Below are positions 47,275-56,164 of a stretch of 64,000 nucleotides of DNA, piece after piece. The DNA is taken from assembly GCA_965224235.1 (NCBI GenBank), contig CBDCYP010000002.1, positions 310,001-374,000 on the forward strand, read 5' to 3'. This DNA comes from G958295935 sp965224235. GTDB lineage: Bacteria; Chloroflexota; Dehalococcoidia; Lucifugimonadales; Lucifugimonadaceae. A program made the translations under genes and the position numbers. The notes below the pieces were generated by a model that did no database searches, had not been told where the DNA came from, and saw nothing but the letters and a program-made list of their open reading frames with translations. Every line of letters starts with the position of its first letter. The stretch's first letter is position 1.

Positions 47275-48996
47275 CTACTTCTGAATGTAGACGTTCTTCA
47301 GTCGCGGGACGATGATCGGCGTGAATGCGTAGTTCTTGACCCACGGCTTTAACAGGGCGAGGCCCTCCATGTCGAACCACAAGGGCAGCCAAGCCGCGTC
47401 TTGCAGAATGATCTCTTCCGCTTCGTTGTACAACTCCACACGCCGGACTATGTCCTGCTCCGTTTGAGCCTGCTCAATCAGCCTGTCTACCTCGGGGTTA
47501 CTGTACTTCCCGTGGTTGCCGGAGCTTTCCGAATAGAACAGGATGTCGATGAAGTCCTGGGGATCGGGGTAGTCTGCTTCCCAGCCAATGCCGCCCCAGG
47601 CCTGCAAGCGTCTCCGGTTGAGGTCCTGCAAGTAGGTCGCCCATTCGACCTGCTGCACGTCGATTTCAACGCCGAGAACGTCTTTCCACATGTCGCTGAC
47701 GACCTGAACGTCGAACGGCGCGGAACCGCCGGTCCCGGGGATGGTCACGGTTATCCTTGGCCTCGTTTCCGGATCCGCGTATTTTGACTCTGCCAGTAAC
47801 TGCTTCGCCTTTTCAGGGTCATACCCAATGCCCTCAACCTCTTCGGAATAGCCGGGGAAACCGGGAGGCAGTATTCCGTAGGCCGGCATCACGAGTTCCG
47901 AATAGACCTGTTCTGCGATGAGCTGCTTATCGACCGCGTAGTTAAGCGCCTGACGGAATTTGGAGTCGTCAAACGGCGGTTCGTTGGTGTTGAAGCCCAG
48001 GTAAGAAATGCTGAACTGCGGAGGAACCCTGACCAGGTCCTTGTTCAACTCCTCGGTTGGATCCTGGACTCTGGACAGATCGGCGAGGCCCACGCCGGTT
48101 ATGTCGATCTCGTCGTTCTCGTACATAGCCATCGAGACGCCGCCCGCAAGGTTTAACACGACGTTGTCGAGGTAGGCGTTCCTGCCCCAGTAGTTTTCGT
48201 TACGCGCTAGCACCATCCGCTGGCCGATTCGATACTCCTCCAGGAAAAACGGCCCGGTGCCTGCTGCGTTGTCGGTCCATGAATCGCCGCCCGCCTCCAC
48301 GTTTGCACGGTTTAGGACAAACGCCGTCGGATAGGTGAGCTTCGCAAGAAAGTATGCCTTCGGACCGTCAATCTCGATTCGAATCGTTCGGTCATCGACC
48401 AATGTCACGCCGGTTGCCGCAACGACGTCGCCGCGTCCCTCGACGATCTCGTTGATTCCGAGAATGTCGCCGAGGTAGATCTCGGCTACCGGCGATTCGG
48501 TGTCGGGATGCGCTGCCCGTTCGATAGACCACTTAACGTCTTCGGCTGTGACCGGGTCCCCGTTAGAGAACTTCAGGTCGGGCCGAAGCTTGAATTCGTA
48601 TACCGTTCCGCCGCCGCTGATAGACCACGATTCAGCCAATTCCGGAACAATATCCAGATCCTCATTCAGTGATACCAGTCCCGAAAATATCTCGACGACG
48701 ATACCGGCGGAGGTGGTATCCGTCACGAGATGCGGATCAAGGGTCGGTGGGTCAGACCAATTGCGATTAAAAACGCCGCCAGTCGGTATCCCGTCACTCT
48801 CGGTCGCAGCCGGCGCCTGAGCCGCGGGCGAACTCTTAAGAGACGGGGCAACCTCGACCTGGGCTGCTCGGGTCGGTATGGGCGTGGAGGTCACCACCGC
48901 CGCCTGTTCGGCGGAATTGTCAGCGCCGCCGCCGGTGCACGCGCCCAGGATGGCGGAAATTGCCGCCAGCAGCGCCAGTATCAGTAAATTGCGCAT
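47275..48996 (-). CDS. Oligopeptide-type ABC transporter substrate-binding lipoprotein
   Basis: 573 residues, with lipobox ILGAC (Cys 20). A short Ala/Pro/Thr linker leads to the SBP_bac_5 domain: FNRNWSDPPTLDPHLV, YEFKLRPDLKFSNGDPVTAEDVKWSIERA, KFRQALNYAVDKQLIAE and GYDPEKAKQLLAES. It is the first gene of the operon with the two permeases. Unlike the binding protein at 24719-26803, it lacks Val/Glu repeats. The ligand is unknown. Confidence 0.92.
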   Translation of the reverse strand: MRNLLILALLAAISAILGACTGGGADNSAEQAAVVTSTPIPTRAAQVEVAPSLKSSPAAQAPAATESDGIPTGGVFNRNWSDPPTLDPHLVTDTTSAGIVVEIFSGLVSLNEDLDIVPELAESWSISGGGTVYEFKLRPDLKFSNGDPVTAEDVKWSIERAAHPDTESPVAEIYLGDILGINEIVEGRGDVVAATGVTLVDDRTIRIEIDGPKAYFLAKLTYPTAFVLNRANVEAGGDSWTDNAAGTGPFFLEEYRIGQRMVLARNENYWGRNAYLDNVVLNLAGGVSMAMYENDEIDITGVGLADLSRVQDPTEELNKDLVRVPPQFSISYLGFNTNEPPFDDSKFRQALNYAVDKQLIAEQVYSELVMPAYGILPPGFPGYSEEVEGIGYDPEKAKQLLAESKYADPETRPRITVTIPGTGGSAPFDVQVVSDMWKDVLGVEIDVQQVEWATYLQDLNRRRLQAWGGIGWEADYPDPQDFIDILFYSESSGNHGKYSNPEVDRLIEQAQTEQDIVRRVELYNEAEEIILQDAAWLPLWFDMEGLALLKPWVKNYAFTPIIVPRLKNVYIQK

Positions 48997-49116
48997 GTTC
49001 GTTTATCCATATTCTCTTCGTTGACTTTTGCTACGTTTGCCGCCCGTTTAAGCCCCGCGGGATCGATATTCACCTATTCCGCGGATTCGGCGGGAAGGAA
49101 GTGTCGGTTTTGACGT

Positions 49117-50233
49117 TTATGGCTCCTGGCTGCCGCCGCCTTTTACCTGGGCATTCAGGCTGGCCTTGATGAGATCATCCAGATCCCCATCCAGAACATT
49201 CTGGGCGCCTGAAGTCTGGTACGCGGATCTGTGGTCTTTAACCATCTGATACGGGTGCAGGACGTAGCTTCGTACCTGCCTTCCCCACTCAGGTGATACG
49301 TGTTCGCCCCTAAGCCGGGCTTGTTCTTCAGTCCGTTTTTGCATCTCCAGATCCATCAATTTGGCGTAGAGGATACGCATGGCGATATCCTTGTTCTGCC
49401 TCAATGACCGCTCGTTTTGCACCGATACCACAATCCCTGTAGGCATGTGGGTTACTCTGACCGCCGAAGAGTTCTTCTGTACATTCTGGCCACCGTGGCC
49501 GCTGGCGCGAAAGGTGTCGATTTTCAGATCGTCAGGGTTAATCGTCAGTTCTTCGTGCGCATCCGGTTCGGGAAGCACCTCGACGAGCGCGAAACTCGTG
49601 TGGCGAAGATGGTCCGCGTCGAACGGCGAAAGCCTCACCAGCCTGTGAACGCCTCGCTCCGACCTCAGGTAGCCGTACGCGTGGCTGCCGTCCACCTTGA
49701 CCGCTGCGCTCTTTATGCCGGCCTCGTCACCCGCGGTCAGGTCGAGCACGTCCGCCTTGAATCCGCGGCGTTCGGCCCAACGCAGGTACATGCGAAACAG
49801 GATCTCGGCCCAATCCTGCGCATCGACGCCGCCTGCGCCTTGTTTGATCGAAATGATTGCCGGGCGGGCGTCGTACTCGCCGTTAAGCTGTAGTTTGAAC
49901 TCCTCGTCCGCCGTGATGGCCGTTATCTCATCCAACTCCACGGTCAATTGATCGCCCATCGAGTCGTCCGACTCATCCATGGCGATCTCGGCCAGTTCAA
50001 CGAGGTCGGCCGAGCGGATCGTCAGAGCATTCCAGGTTTCGAGTTCCGTCTTCAGTGACGAAAGCTCACTCATAACCGGGTGGGCAGCACGCGGGTCGTT
50101 CCAGAAGCCGGGCGCGGAGGCCTGCTTTTCGAGTACCGAGATGCGCTTTTCGATGCCAGGCAGGTCAAAGCCGCCTCACGATCCCGGCGATTTGTTTTTC
50201 GAGCTCGCCGGCGTCTCCCAATAAATCACGCAT
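49117..50233 (-). CDS. prfB: Peptide chain release factor 2, with programmed frameshift
   Basis: The main frame (49117 to about 50167) contains the GGQ catalytic motif (ASGHGGQNVQKNSSAVR) and the RF2-type stop-recognition tripeptide SPF (RLVRLSPFDADHL). A short first frame starts at the ATG at 50233 (MRDLLGDAGELEKQIAGIVRRL) and ends in TGA at 50165-50167. Shifting +1 there gives DLPGIEKRISVLEKQAS in phase with the rest, a normal RF2 N-terminus. The full product is about 371 residues. RF2 reads UGA and UAA, so low RF2 raises frameshifting and its own synthesis. Confidence 0.93.
50164..50176 (-). promoter_or_regulatory. prfB +1 frameshift site
   Basis: On the minus strand AGGCGG is followed directly by CTT TGA C. 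The Shine-Dalgarno-like stimulator, the slippery CTT and the poorly terminated TGA-C are the elements of the conserved RF2 autoregulatory frameshift. Confidence 0.9.
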
Positions 50234-50447
50234 CAAGTTTCGCTTACTCTTTTTCAGGATCAATTGGACACCGTCTAAAAGTCGCGGCGGCCCAAACCCG
50301 AATTATAGCAACGCCTCCCCGAATCCCCCCGGCCAAATTTCTGCGGCTATCGCCGCCAAGGAAACGGATACCAACTGGGCAGGCCCTAGTCCGAAAACCG
50401 GCGATTCAGGCCCGAAGTCTCCATCCGCGGTGCTATCCTGACGGACA

Positions 50448-50524
50448 CGGGGCGTGGCGCAGCCTGGTAGCGCATCCGGCTGGGGGCCGGAAGGTCCTGG
50501 GTTCAAATCCCAGCGCCCCGACCA
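50448..50524 (+). tRNA. tRNA-Pro (anticodon GGG)
   Basis: Plus-strand cloverleaf. The acceptor CGGGGCG pairs with CGCCCCG, the anticodon stem TCCGG/CCGGA holds loop CTGGGGG, and the T-loop is TTCAAAT. The 3' CCA is encoded. It is the only plus-strand tRNA of the window. Confidence 0.95.
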
Positions 50525-50683
50525 AGCTTTGCACAACATCGGTCGACGCGACAGGGTCGAAGCATGTACGGCGGCGCCAGGTCTGAGTCCGTCCAAGCGC
50601 GCCGCTTCGGCGCGACGGGAAATGCGTAGATAGCGCCGGCTGAATGCCTCCGATTCAAACGGTTCATTACGGGAGCGGCCGCC

Positions 50684-51466
50684 ATGCCGAGGAAACTCGA
50701 TAGCGTCAATAAGATGACCACTCTCCACCGCGACATTGCGGCGCGGCATCCGGTGGACGAACCGTGGTCAGAGGTGTTGATCGACGACGGCCGTAACAAC
50801 GCCGTGTGGATATCCGGACCGCCCGGGACCCCTCCCGACCCGCACATCCACCCCGACTTCAACGAGTGGTGGATCGCCCTCGACGGCAAGACACGATGGC
50901 AGATCGGCCAGTACGAACCTATCGTCGCCGAGTGGGGCGACGTGGTGATGGCGCCCGCCGGATTCTCCCACGACATCCGCCCATGGGAAGGCCAACAGGC
51001 GATACGCTTCGGCGTAACGCACCCTGACAGCAACCACAACATCAAGGGCATCGCTCCGTGCAGGTACATCCCGGTCGACTCCGGCTTGAACCCGCCCAAC
51101 CTGATTCACACTTCTCTTAAGGGACTACTCCAACGGCATGGTTCAAACCGCGGGTGGAAAGAGATAGTGGTGCTCGATGACCGAAACCGCGCCCTCATCA
51201 CACACGAAATGCCGGGCACGATGAATCGCAGGATGTGGCACCCGGAAATGCACAAGTGGTGGGTAGTGTTGGCAGGCGAACTCGAGTGGAACATCGGAGA
51301 CGCCGACCCGTTTATCGCAACTCCGGGCGACGTCGTATTCGTGGCGAGCGAGACTCCGCACGAGATTCGCACCGTCGGACCCGCGCCGTCGATTCGTATC
51401 ACGATCACCGCCCCGGACATCGTCCACCACTACACGGACGACCCCGACGCTCCTCCGCTGCCGTAG
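50684..51466 (+). CDS. Bicupin protein
   Basis: 260 residues with two cupin halves. The first has PHIHPDFNEWWIALDGK and GDVVMAPAGFSHDIRP, the second MWHPEMHKWWVVLAGELEW and GDVVFVASETPHEI. Metal ligands (His, His/Glu, His) are better kept in the first half. It starts at an ATG after GGGAGCGGCCGCC. Bicupins include oxalate decarboxylases, dioxygenases and isomerases. No specific function can be assigned. Confidence 0.8.
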   Translation: MPRKLDSVNKMTTLHRDIAARHPVDEPWSEVLIDDGRNNAVWISGPPGTPPDPHIHPDFNEWWIALDGKTRWQIGQYEPIVAEWGDVVMAPAGFSHDIRPWEGQQAIRFGVTHPDSNHNIKGIAPCRYIPVDSGLNPPNLIHTSLKGLLQRHGSNRGWKEIVVLDDRNRALITHEMPGTMNRRMWHPEMHKWWVVLAGELEWNIGDADPFIATPGDVVFVASETPHEIRTVGPAPSIRITITAPDIVHHYTDDPDAPPLP

Positions 51467-51561
51467 TTTGCGTCGTCCCTTGCGAATAACTCCGGGCCCG
51501 GCCGCATTGGCTGTGCGCCCCAGCGGACCCGGCAAGAGTCCCGAGTTCACTCGCGGTCGAT

Positions 51562-52884
51562 CTACTCCCGGTTTTGAACCGGCTTTTTCAGGACGAGAAA
51601 GACGGCGGCCGCCCCCAACATTAGGGCGCCGCCGGCGATCAGTACGATCTCATAAGAGCCGGTCCGGTCGAACACCCATCCTGCCAACACCGGCGTAACG
51701 AGCAGCGCCGCGTTGTAGATTGGGGCCAGCATGCCGCGAATAGTGGCAAAGCGGCGACGCCCAAACATGTCACCCACCAACGCCCAATTGAGCGCGCTGC
51801 CCGCCTCCGTTCCGGCGAACAGCAGCAGAACGCCGAACACCGGCCAGGTTCCATGCACGAGGGTAAGTAGAAACAGGCTCACCGACGACATCACGTACAT
51901 CATCGCCAGAACCACGTTCCGAGGCGCTTTGTCGCTCAACCAACCGGCAGCCAGGATGAGCGGAACCGCAGCGAGGGCCAACAATCCGATCAGGTTCGCC
52001 GCCGTCTGCTGGTCCACCTCTTTCCAGACCAGAATGGCGATGAGGTGGACAAAGATGGCGCCGTGCACAGACATCCTCAGGACTGTTCCGGCGGCCAAAA
52101 CCCAGAAGGCCCGCGTCCTGACCGCTTCCTTCACCCCCCAGTCGTCATCTTCCTCCTCTCGCGTGGCCGCTGAGCCTGTACCGGCGCGGGATTGAACGCG
52201 GGCAGGCGGGTCGCCGTCAGGCCGGAGACCCACGCTCTCGGGCGACCTTTTGAACACCAACGCCAGTGGAGCAATGACGATGATCATCAGGAGCCCAACC
52301 CATAACGCGGCGCTTTGCCATCCGTATTTCAATATGACGAACGACAGGAGCGGCACCAGGCCGGCCGCCCCCAATCTGAATGCGGCGCTGTTGAGGCCCA
52401 TTACGATGCCTCGCTTCCGCACAAACCACATGTTCAACGACGCCGTGGTCGCCTGCATAAAGCTGGTAGAAGCGCCCATCGATATGACCAGCAGATAGAC
52501 CAGCAGAAACGCAAGATAGGTGGATGTGCGCGACAGGAGGATGTAGCCAATGCCGACTATCAACGTCCCGCCTAACATGAGGAGGCGCACGCCAAATCGA
52601 TCGATGAGCCATCCCGTTAACGGCCCCATAATCCCGCCTTCGGCCCTCGACAAGGCAAAAGGGAGCGCCGTAGCCGCGTGGGACAGACCGAGGCTTTGGG
52701 CCACCGGAAGGAAAAAGACGCTGAAACCCTGCCAATGGATGCTGCCGCCCAACCCGTTTGTCGCCGATGACGCGGCGACAATCCACCAGCCGTAGAAAAT
52801 ACCCCGCCGCCGGGGAGTGGGCGCGGCAGCCTCGTTCGAAACCTTTGGCGCTGTTGGGCGAATTGTTTGAGGTCTTTCAGGCAA
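51562..52884 (-). CDS. MFS transporter, oxalate/monocarboxylate carrier-like
   Basis: 440 residues with about 12 membrane segments and a central hydrophilic loop (about 205-245). The N-terminal GGSIHWQGFSVFFLPVAQSLGLS and loop 2-3 GPLTGWLIDRFGVRLLMLGG are typical of the monocarboxylate/oxalate-formate group of the major facilitator superfamily. The substrate is unknown. It is divergent from the downstream NHL-type gene and convergent with the bicupin gene. Confidence 0.85.
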   Translation of the reverse strand: MPERPQTIRPTAPKVSNEAAAPTPRRRGIFYGWWIVAASSATNGLGGSIHWQGFSVFFLPVAQSLGLSHAATALPFALSRAEGGIMGPLTGWLIDRFGVRLLMLGGTLIVGIGYILLSRTSTYLAFLLVYLLVISMGASTSFMQATTASLNMWFVRKRGIVMGLNSAAFRLGAAGLVPLLSFVILKYGWQSAALWVGLLMIIVIAPLALVFKRSPESVGLRPDGDPPARVQSRAGTGSAATREEEDDDWGVKEAVRTRAFWVLAAGTVLRMSVHGAIFVHLIAILVWKEVDQQTAANLIGLLALAAVPLILAAGWLSDKAPRNVVLAMMYVMSSVSLFLLTLVHGTWPVFGVLLLFAGTEAGSALNWALVGDMFGRRRFATIRGMLAPIYNAALLVTPVLAGWVFDRTGSYEIVLIAGGALMLGAAAVFLVLKKPVQNRE

Positions 52885-52983
52885 GATTCGTCGATGTCTG
52901 CCGTTACTCAGATTCGAAAACGCGCTGAAAAGGGTTGTAGAATCGCCCCCACGTCACGTTCCGCGCGAAACAGGGAGAAATAG

Positions 52984-53853
52984 TTGTCCGTCAAAGTTGG
53001 TTCCGGAGAATACACCTACGAACTCGTCGAAGGCTGGGCCAAGTTGCCCGAAGGCTGGATATTTACACAGGTCGCCGCCGTTGCCGTAGATGAAGACGAC
53101 TACGTCTATGCCTTTAATCGCTCCCCGCACCCCGTGATCGTCTTCGACCCCGACGGCAATTTCGTTCGGTCATGGGGCGAAGGCCACTTCCCCAACGCGC
53201 ACGGCCTGTGCTTCGCCAATGACGGAACGGTCTGGCTGGCAGACAACGGTGACCACACAGTCAAACGCTTCACCAAAATGGGTGAGCACTTAATGACCCT
53301 CGGCACCAAGAACACCGAAGCGCCCGAGGGGGAGCCGTTCAACAAGCCGACCGACGTGGCGGTGGCCTCTAACGGCGATCTGTACGTCTCGGACGGCTAC
53401 GGTAACACCCGAGTCCATGTCTTTTCAGACGCCGGCGACTACAAGTTTTCGTGGGGCCAGACCGCGGGGTTGCCGGGCGTGTGGAACGGCGACTTCAATC
53501 TTCCGCACAACATCTGGATTCACAAAGATGTTGTCTATGTCGCAGATCGGGAAAACCAGCGAATCCAGGTGTTTCGGCTCGACGGCAGTCACGTCGAAAA
53601 CTGGACCGACTTCATTCAGCCTACCGACATCTACATCGACGCCAACGACATCGCCTATGTCGGCGAACTCCGCAACCGCGTGTCGATATGCGATTTGAGC
53701 GGCAACGTAATAACGCGCTGGGGCAGGTTCCCCACGGACGAGCCGGGCATGTTCTACGCGCCACACGGCATATGGGTCGACTCCCGCGGCGACCTGTACG
53801 TAGGCGAGGTCCTCGAAGGCCAACGTCTGCAGAAATTCCGCCGTATCCGATAG
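52984..53853 (+). CDS. NHL-repeat six-bladed beta-propeller protein
   Basis: 289 residues starting with TTG. Repeats of about 45 residues are visible: PNAHGLCFANDGTVWLADNG, NKPTDVAVASNGDLYVSDGY and LPHNIWIHKDVVYVADREN, then YAPHGIWVDSRGDLYVGE. These NHL-like blades resemble those of peptidyl-amidating lyase-type proteins. There is no signal peptide. The function is not known, and lactonase-like or binding roles are possible. Confidence 0.8.
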   Translation: MSVKVGSGEYTYELVEGWAKLPEGWIFTQVAAVAVDEDDYVYAFNRSPHPVIVFDPDGNFVRSWGEGHFPNAHGLCFANDGTVWLADNGDHTVKRFTKMGEHLMTLGTKNTEAPEGEPFNKPTDVAVASNGDLYVSDGYGNTRVHVFSDAGDYKFSWGQTAGLPGVWNGDFNLPHNIWIHKDVVYVADRENQRIQVFRLDGSHVENWTDFIQPTDIYIDANDIAYVGELRNRVSICDLSGNVITRWGRFPTDEPGMFYAPHGIWVDSRGDLYVGEVLEGQRLQKFRRIR

Positions 53854-53972
53854 TTCCAACACGCAAAGCTCACGCGGGGCGGACGTGGGGTCTCGGCCGC
53901 TTTACTCCCCTCTCGCGGCCGCGGGCGTCGCGATAATCGGCAGCGTTTAGACGTCAGCCGGGGGACAGGGAA

Positions 53973-54668
53973 ATGAACGGCACGCTGGCACTGGTGGGAA
54001 GCGGCGAATACCTGCCGACTATGGAACGGGTAGACCGATGGCTGCTCGACTGCGTTCCTGGAACGCCCCGCGTCGCCCTGTTGCCCACGGCCTCCGGCCA
54101 CTACGGGCCGCGCCGCATCCAATACTGGCTCGACCTCGGAATGGAACACTTCGCCCGGTTGGGAGCTAAGGTCGATCCGGTCAATGTGCGAGACAGCGAG
54201 GACGCCCAGGACGAGCAACTGGCGGCGAGAATATCGGAGTCCAATTTCGTCTACCTTTCAGGCGGGAGGCCCAACTACTTGAAGGAATGCCTCGACGGAA
54301 CTCTCTTGCTGCAAGCGATACACAGAGTCCTGGAGTCCGGCGGCGTGGTGGCGGGTTGCAGCGCAGGGGCCATGATCTGGGGTGAAAAATTCCCCGGATT
54401 CCCGAAACGCGTTTGGCCATGGCACGACGGCTTCAACGTCCTGGAAGATGCGGCAATCCTTCCCCACTACGACGAAATCCCCGCCTGGCTTGCCTGGCTC
54501 ACGCGCGCCTCACGGTTGAACAGACTTGCGATCCTCGGCATCGACAGAGACACTGCCCTCGTGTGCCGTAAGGGCCGATACGAGGTCAGAGGAAGTGGGA
54601 GCGTCGTCGTACGAAATCGGGACGGCGCAACGTCATACGTTGAGGGCCAAACCGTCACGTGGCGCTAA
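53973..54668 (+). CDS. Peptidase S51-like (cyanophycinase/dipeptidase E fold) protein
   Basis: 231 residues. LALVGSGEYLP, VYLSGGRPNYLKECLDGT and the nucleophile elbow VVAGCSAGAMIWGE are the family hallmarks, Ser being the probable nucleophile in the SAG motif. ILGIDRDTALVC matches the C-terminal conserved block. Family members cleave Asp-containing dipeptides or cyanophycin. The substrate here is unknown. It starts at an ATG with GGGGGACAGGGAA upstream. Confidence 0.82.
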   Translation: MNGTLALVGSGEYLPTMERVDRWLLDCVPGTPRVALLPTASGHYGPRRIQYWLDLGMEHFARLGAKVDPVNVRDSEDAQDEQLAARISESNFVYLSGGRPNYLKECLDGTLLLQAIHRVLESGGVVAGCSAGAMIWGEKFPGFPKRVWPWHDGFNVLEDAAILPHYDEIPAWLAWLTRASRLNRLAILGIDRDTALVCRKGRYEVRGSGSVVVRNRDGATSYVEGQTVTWR

Positions 54669-54782
54669 AACCCTCCCTCGCCGACCTCGAAGCGATCATT
54701 TCAATGAAGGGCGCGGCGCCGATGTCGCGTAACATCCCATGTCGAACGTGATGAACTCAGAAATACGAGTGGAGTTGTTCTC

Positions 54783-56162
54783 ATGCTGAGCGCAGGAATT
54801 GGCCGATCCGAAATCACGCCCCCCATTGGCATTGCCCACGCCGGATGGGGCGCGTCGACTCACGAATGCGCCGAGGGGGTCGACATGCCTCTCTACTGCA
54901 CCGCCATTTACATGGCCAACGGGGACACCCGGGCGCTGATCATCGACCTCGACCTGACTGGCGTAACAGAACCGCTCGATTCCCAGATCAGGCAGGCCGC
55001 AGCCAAGGCGTCGGGCGTGCCCGGCGACAACATCCGGATTTCGTCCACGCACACTCATGCGGCCCCGGCGTTCGGGGGGCCGTGGCTCGTCGAGGGAGTC
55101 GATCTACTTAAACAGTTCTTCGCCGACCTCCCCGAAAAGGTAGCCGCAGCCGCCCTGGCAGCAGCGGAAAGCGCCGTTCCCGCAACCGTAGGCGCTGCCA
55201 CCGGCGAGTGCGGTATCAACATCAATCGCAGACCCGCAGATGCCGACGGAATGCTGTTCACCGGACGAAACTGGGACGGATACGTAGACCCCGAAGTCCT
55301 GGCGCTTGGATTCGACGATGCCAAAGGGCGGCCGATCGCTACGATCCTTCACTACGCCTGCCATCCCACCGTATTGGGACCGGAAAACAGGCTGCTATCC
55401 CCCGACTATCCCGGCCACGCACGCCGTGTTGTGGAGGAAAACATCGGCGGACTGTGTCTTTTTCTACAGGGCTCCGCAGGCAATCAGGGACCGGTCCACG
55501 GCTTCGTGGGCGATGTCGAAGTGGCCCGCAAACAGGGCAAAATCCTTGGCCTCGCTGCAGCATCCGCCCGCATGCAGATCGACCCTGTACCCAGGGAGGA
55601 ACGCCTCATCGAAATCGTGCCGTCCGGGGCCGACCTCGGCATGTACGAGGATCTGCCTGTAGGAGAGCCGGACAGCACGCTCAGAGTAACGAACCGCTTC
55701 ATCGATCTACCAGCCGGAGAGTTCCCACCCGAGGACGAAGCTCGTCGAATCGCAGAAGAGAGGCGAATTGAGCTTGTGGCTGCCAGGCAATGCGGCGACG
55801 AGGCTGTGATCAAGGCCGCCGTGATGGCCGCGAAGCGCGCCAATTTCACGGTCACCAATGCGCTGACCGCCGAGGGCGGAGTGGTTAACGTAAGGGTGCA
55901 GGCCATGCGAATCGGCAGCACAGTACTCATCGGCTTGCCACTTGAACCGTTTGCAGAATTCGCGGCAGAAATGCGCCAACTATCGCCCGCGCTGCTTACT
56001 GGATTTGCGGGGTACAGCAACGGCCTGCTGGGCTACATGCCCACCTTTACCTCGTACGAAGAGGGCGGTTACGAAGTTGGCAACACCCCGTTGAGAGCAG
56101 GCGCAGGCGAAGAGGCAATGCGTGCCTGCGCCGACGCGGCGATAGAGGCCTGGGCAGGATAA
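54783..56162 (+). CDS. Neutral/alkaline ceramidase-like N-terminal domain protein
   Basis: 459 residues. GIGRSEITPPIGIAHAGWG and NIRISSTHTHAAPAFGG match the N-terminal zinc-binding part of neutral ceramidase-like proteins. HYACHPTVLGPENRLLSPDYPGHAR and FLQGSAGNQGPV give further metal ligands and the serine region. The C-terminal ceramidase domain is not evident, and there is no signal peptide. Many such bacterial proteins are not true ceramidases. The stop is 2 bases from the end of the convergent xylulokinase gene. Confidence 0.8.
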   Translation: MLSAGIGRSEITPPIGIAHAGWGASTHECAEGVDMPLYCTAIYMANGDTRALIIDLDLTGVTEPLDSQIRQAAAKASGVPGDNIRISSTHTHAAPAFGGPWLVEGVDLLKQFFADLPEKVAAAALAAAESAVPATVGAATGECGININRRPADADGMLFTGRNWDGYVDPEVLALGFDDAKGRPIATILHYACHPTVLGPENRLLSPDYPGHARRVVEENIGGLCLFLQGSAGNQGPVHGFVGDVEVARKQGKILGLAAASARMQIDPVPREERLIEIVPSGADLGMYEDLPVGEPDSTLRVTNRFIDLPAGEFPPEDEARRIAEERRIELVAARQCGDEAVIKAAVMAAKRANFTVTNALTAEGGVVNVRVQAMRIGSTVLIGLPLEPFAEFAAEMRQLSPALLTGFAGYSNGLLGYMPTFTSYEEGGYEVGNTPLRAGAGEEAMRACADAAIEAWAG

Positions 56163-56164
56163 CG

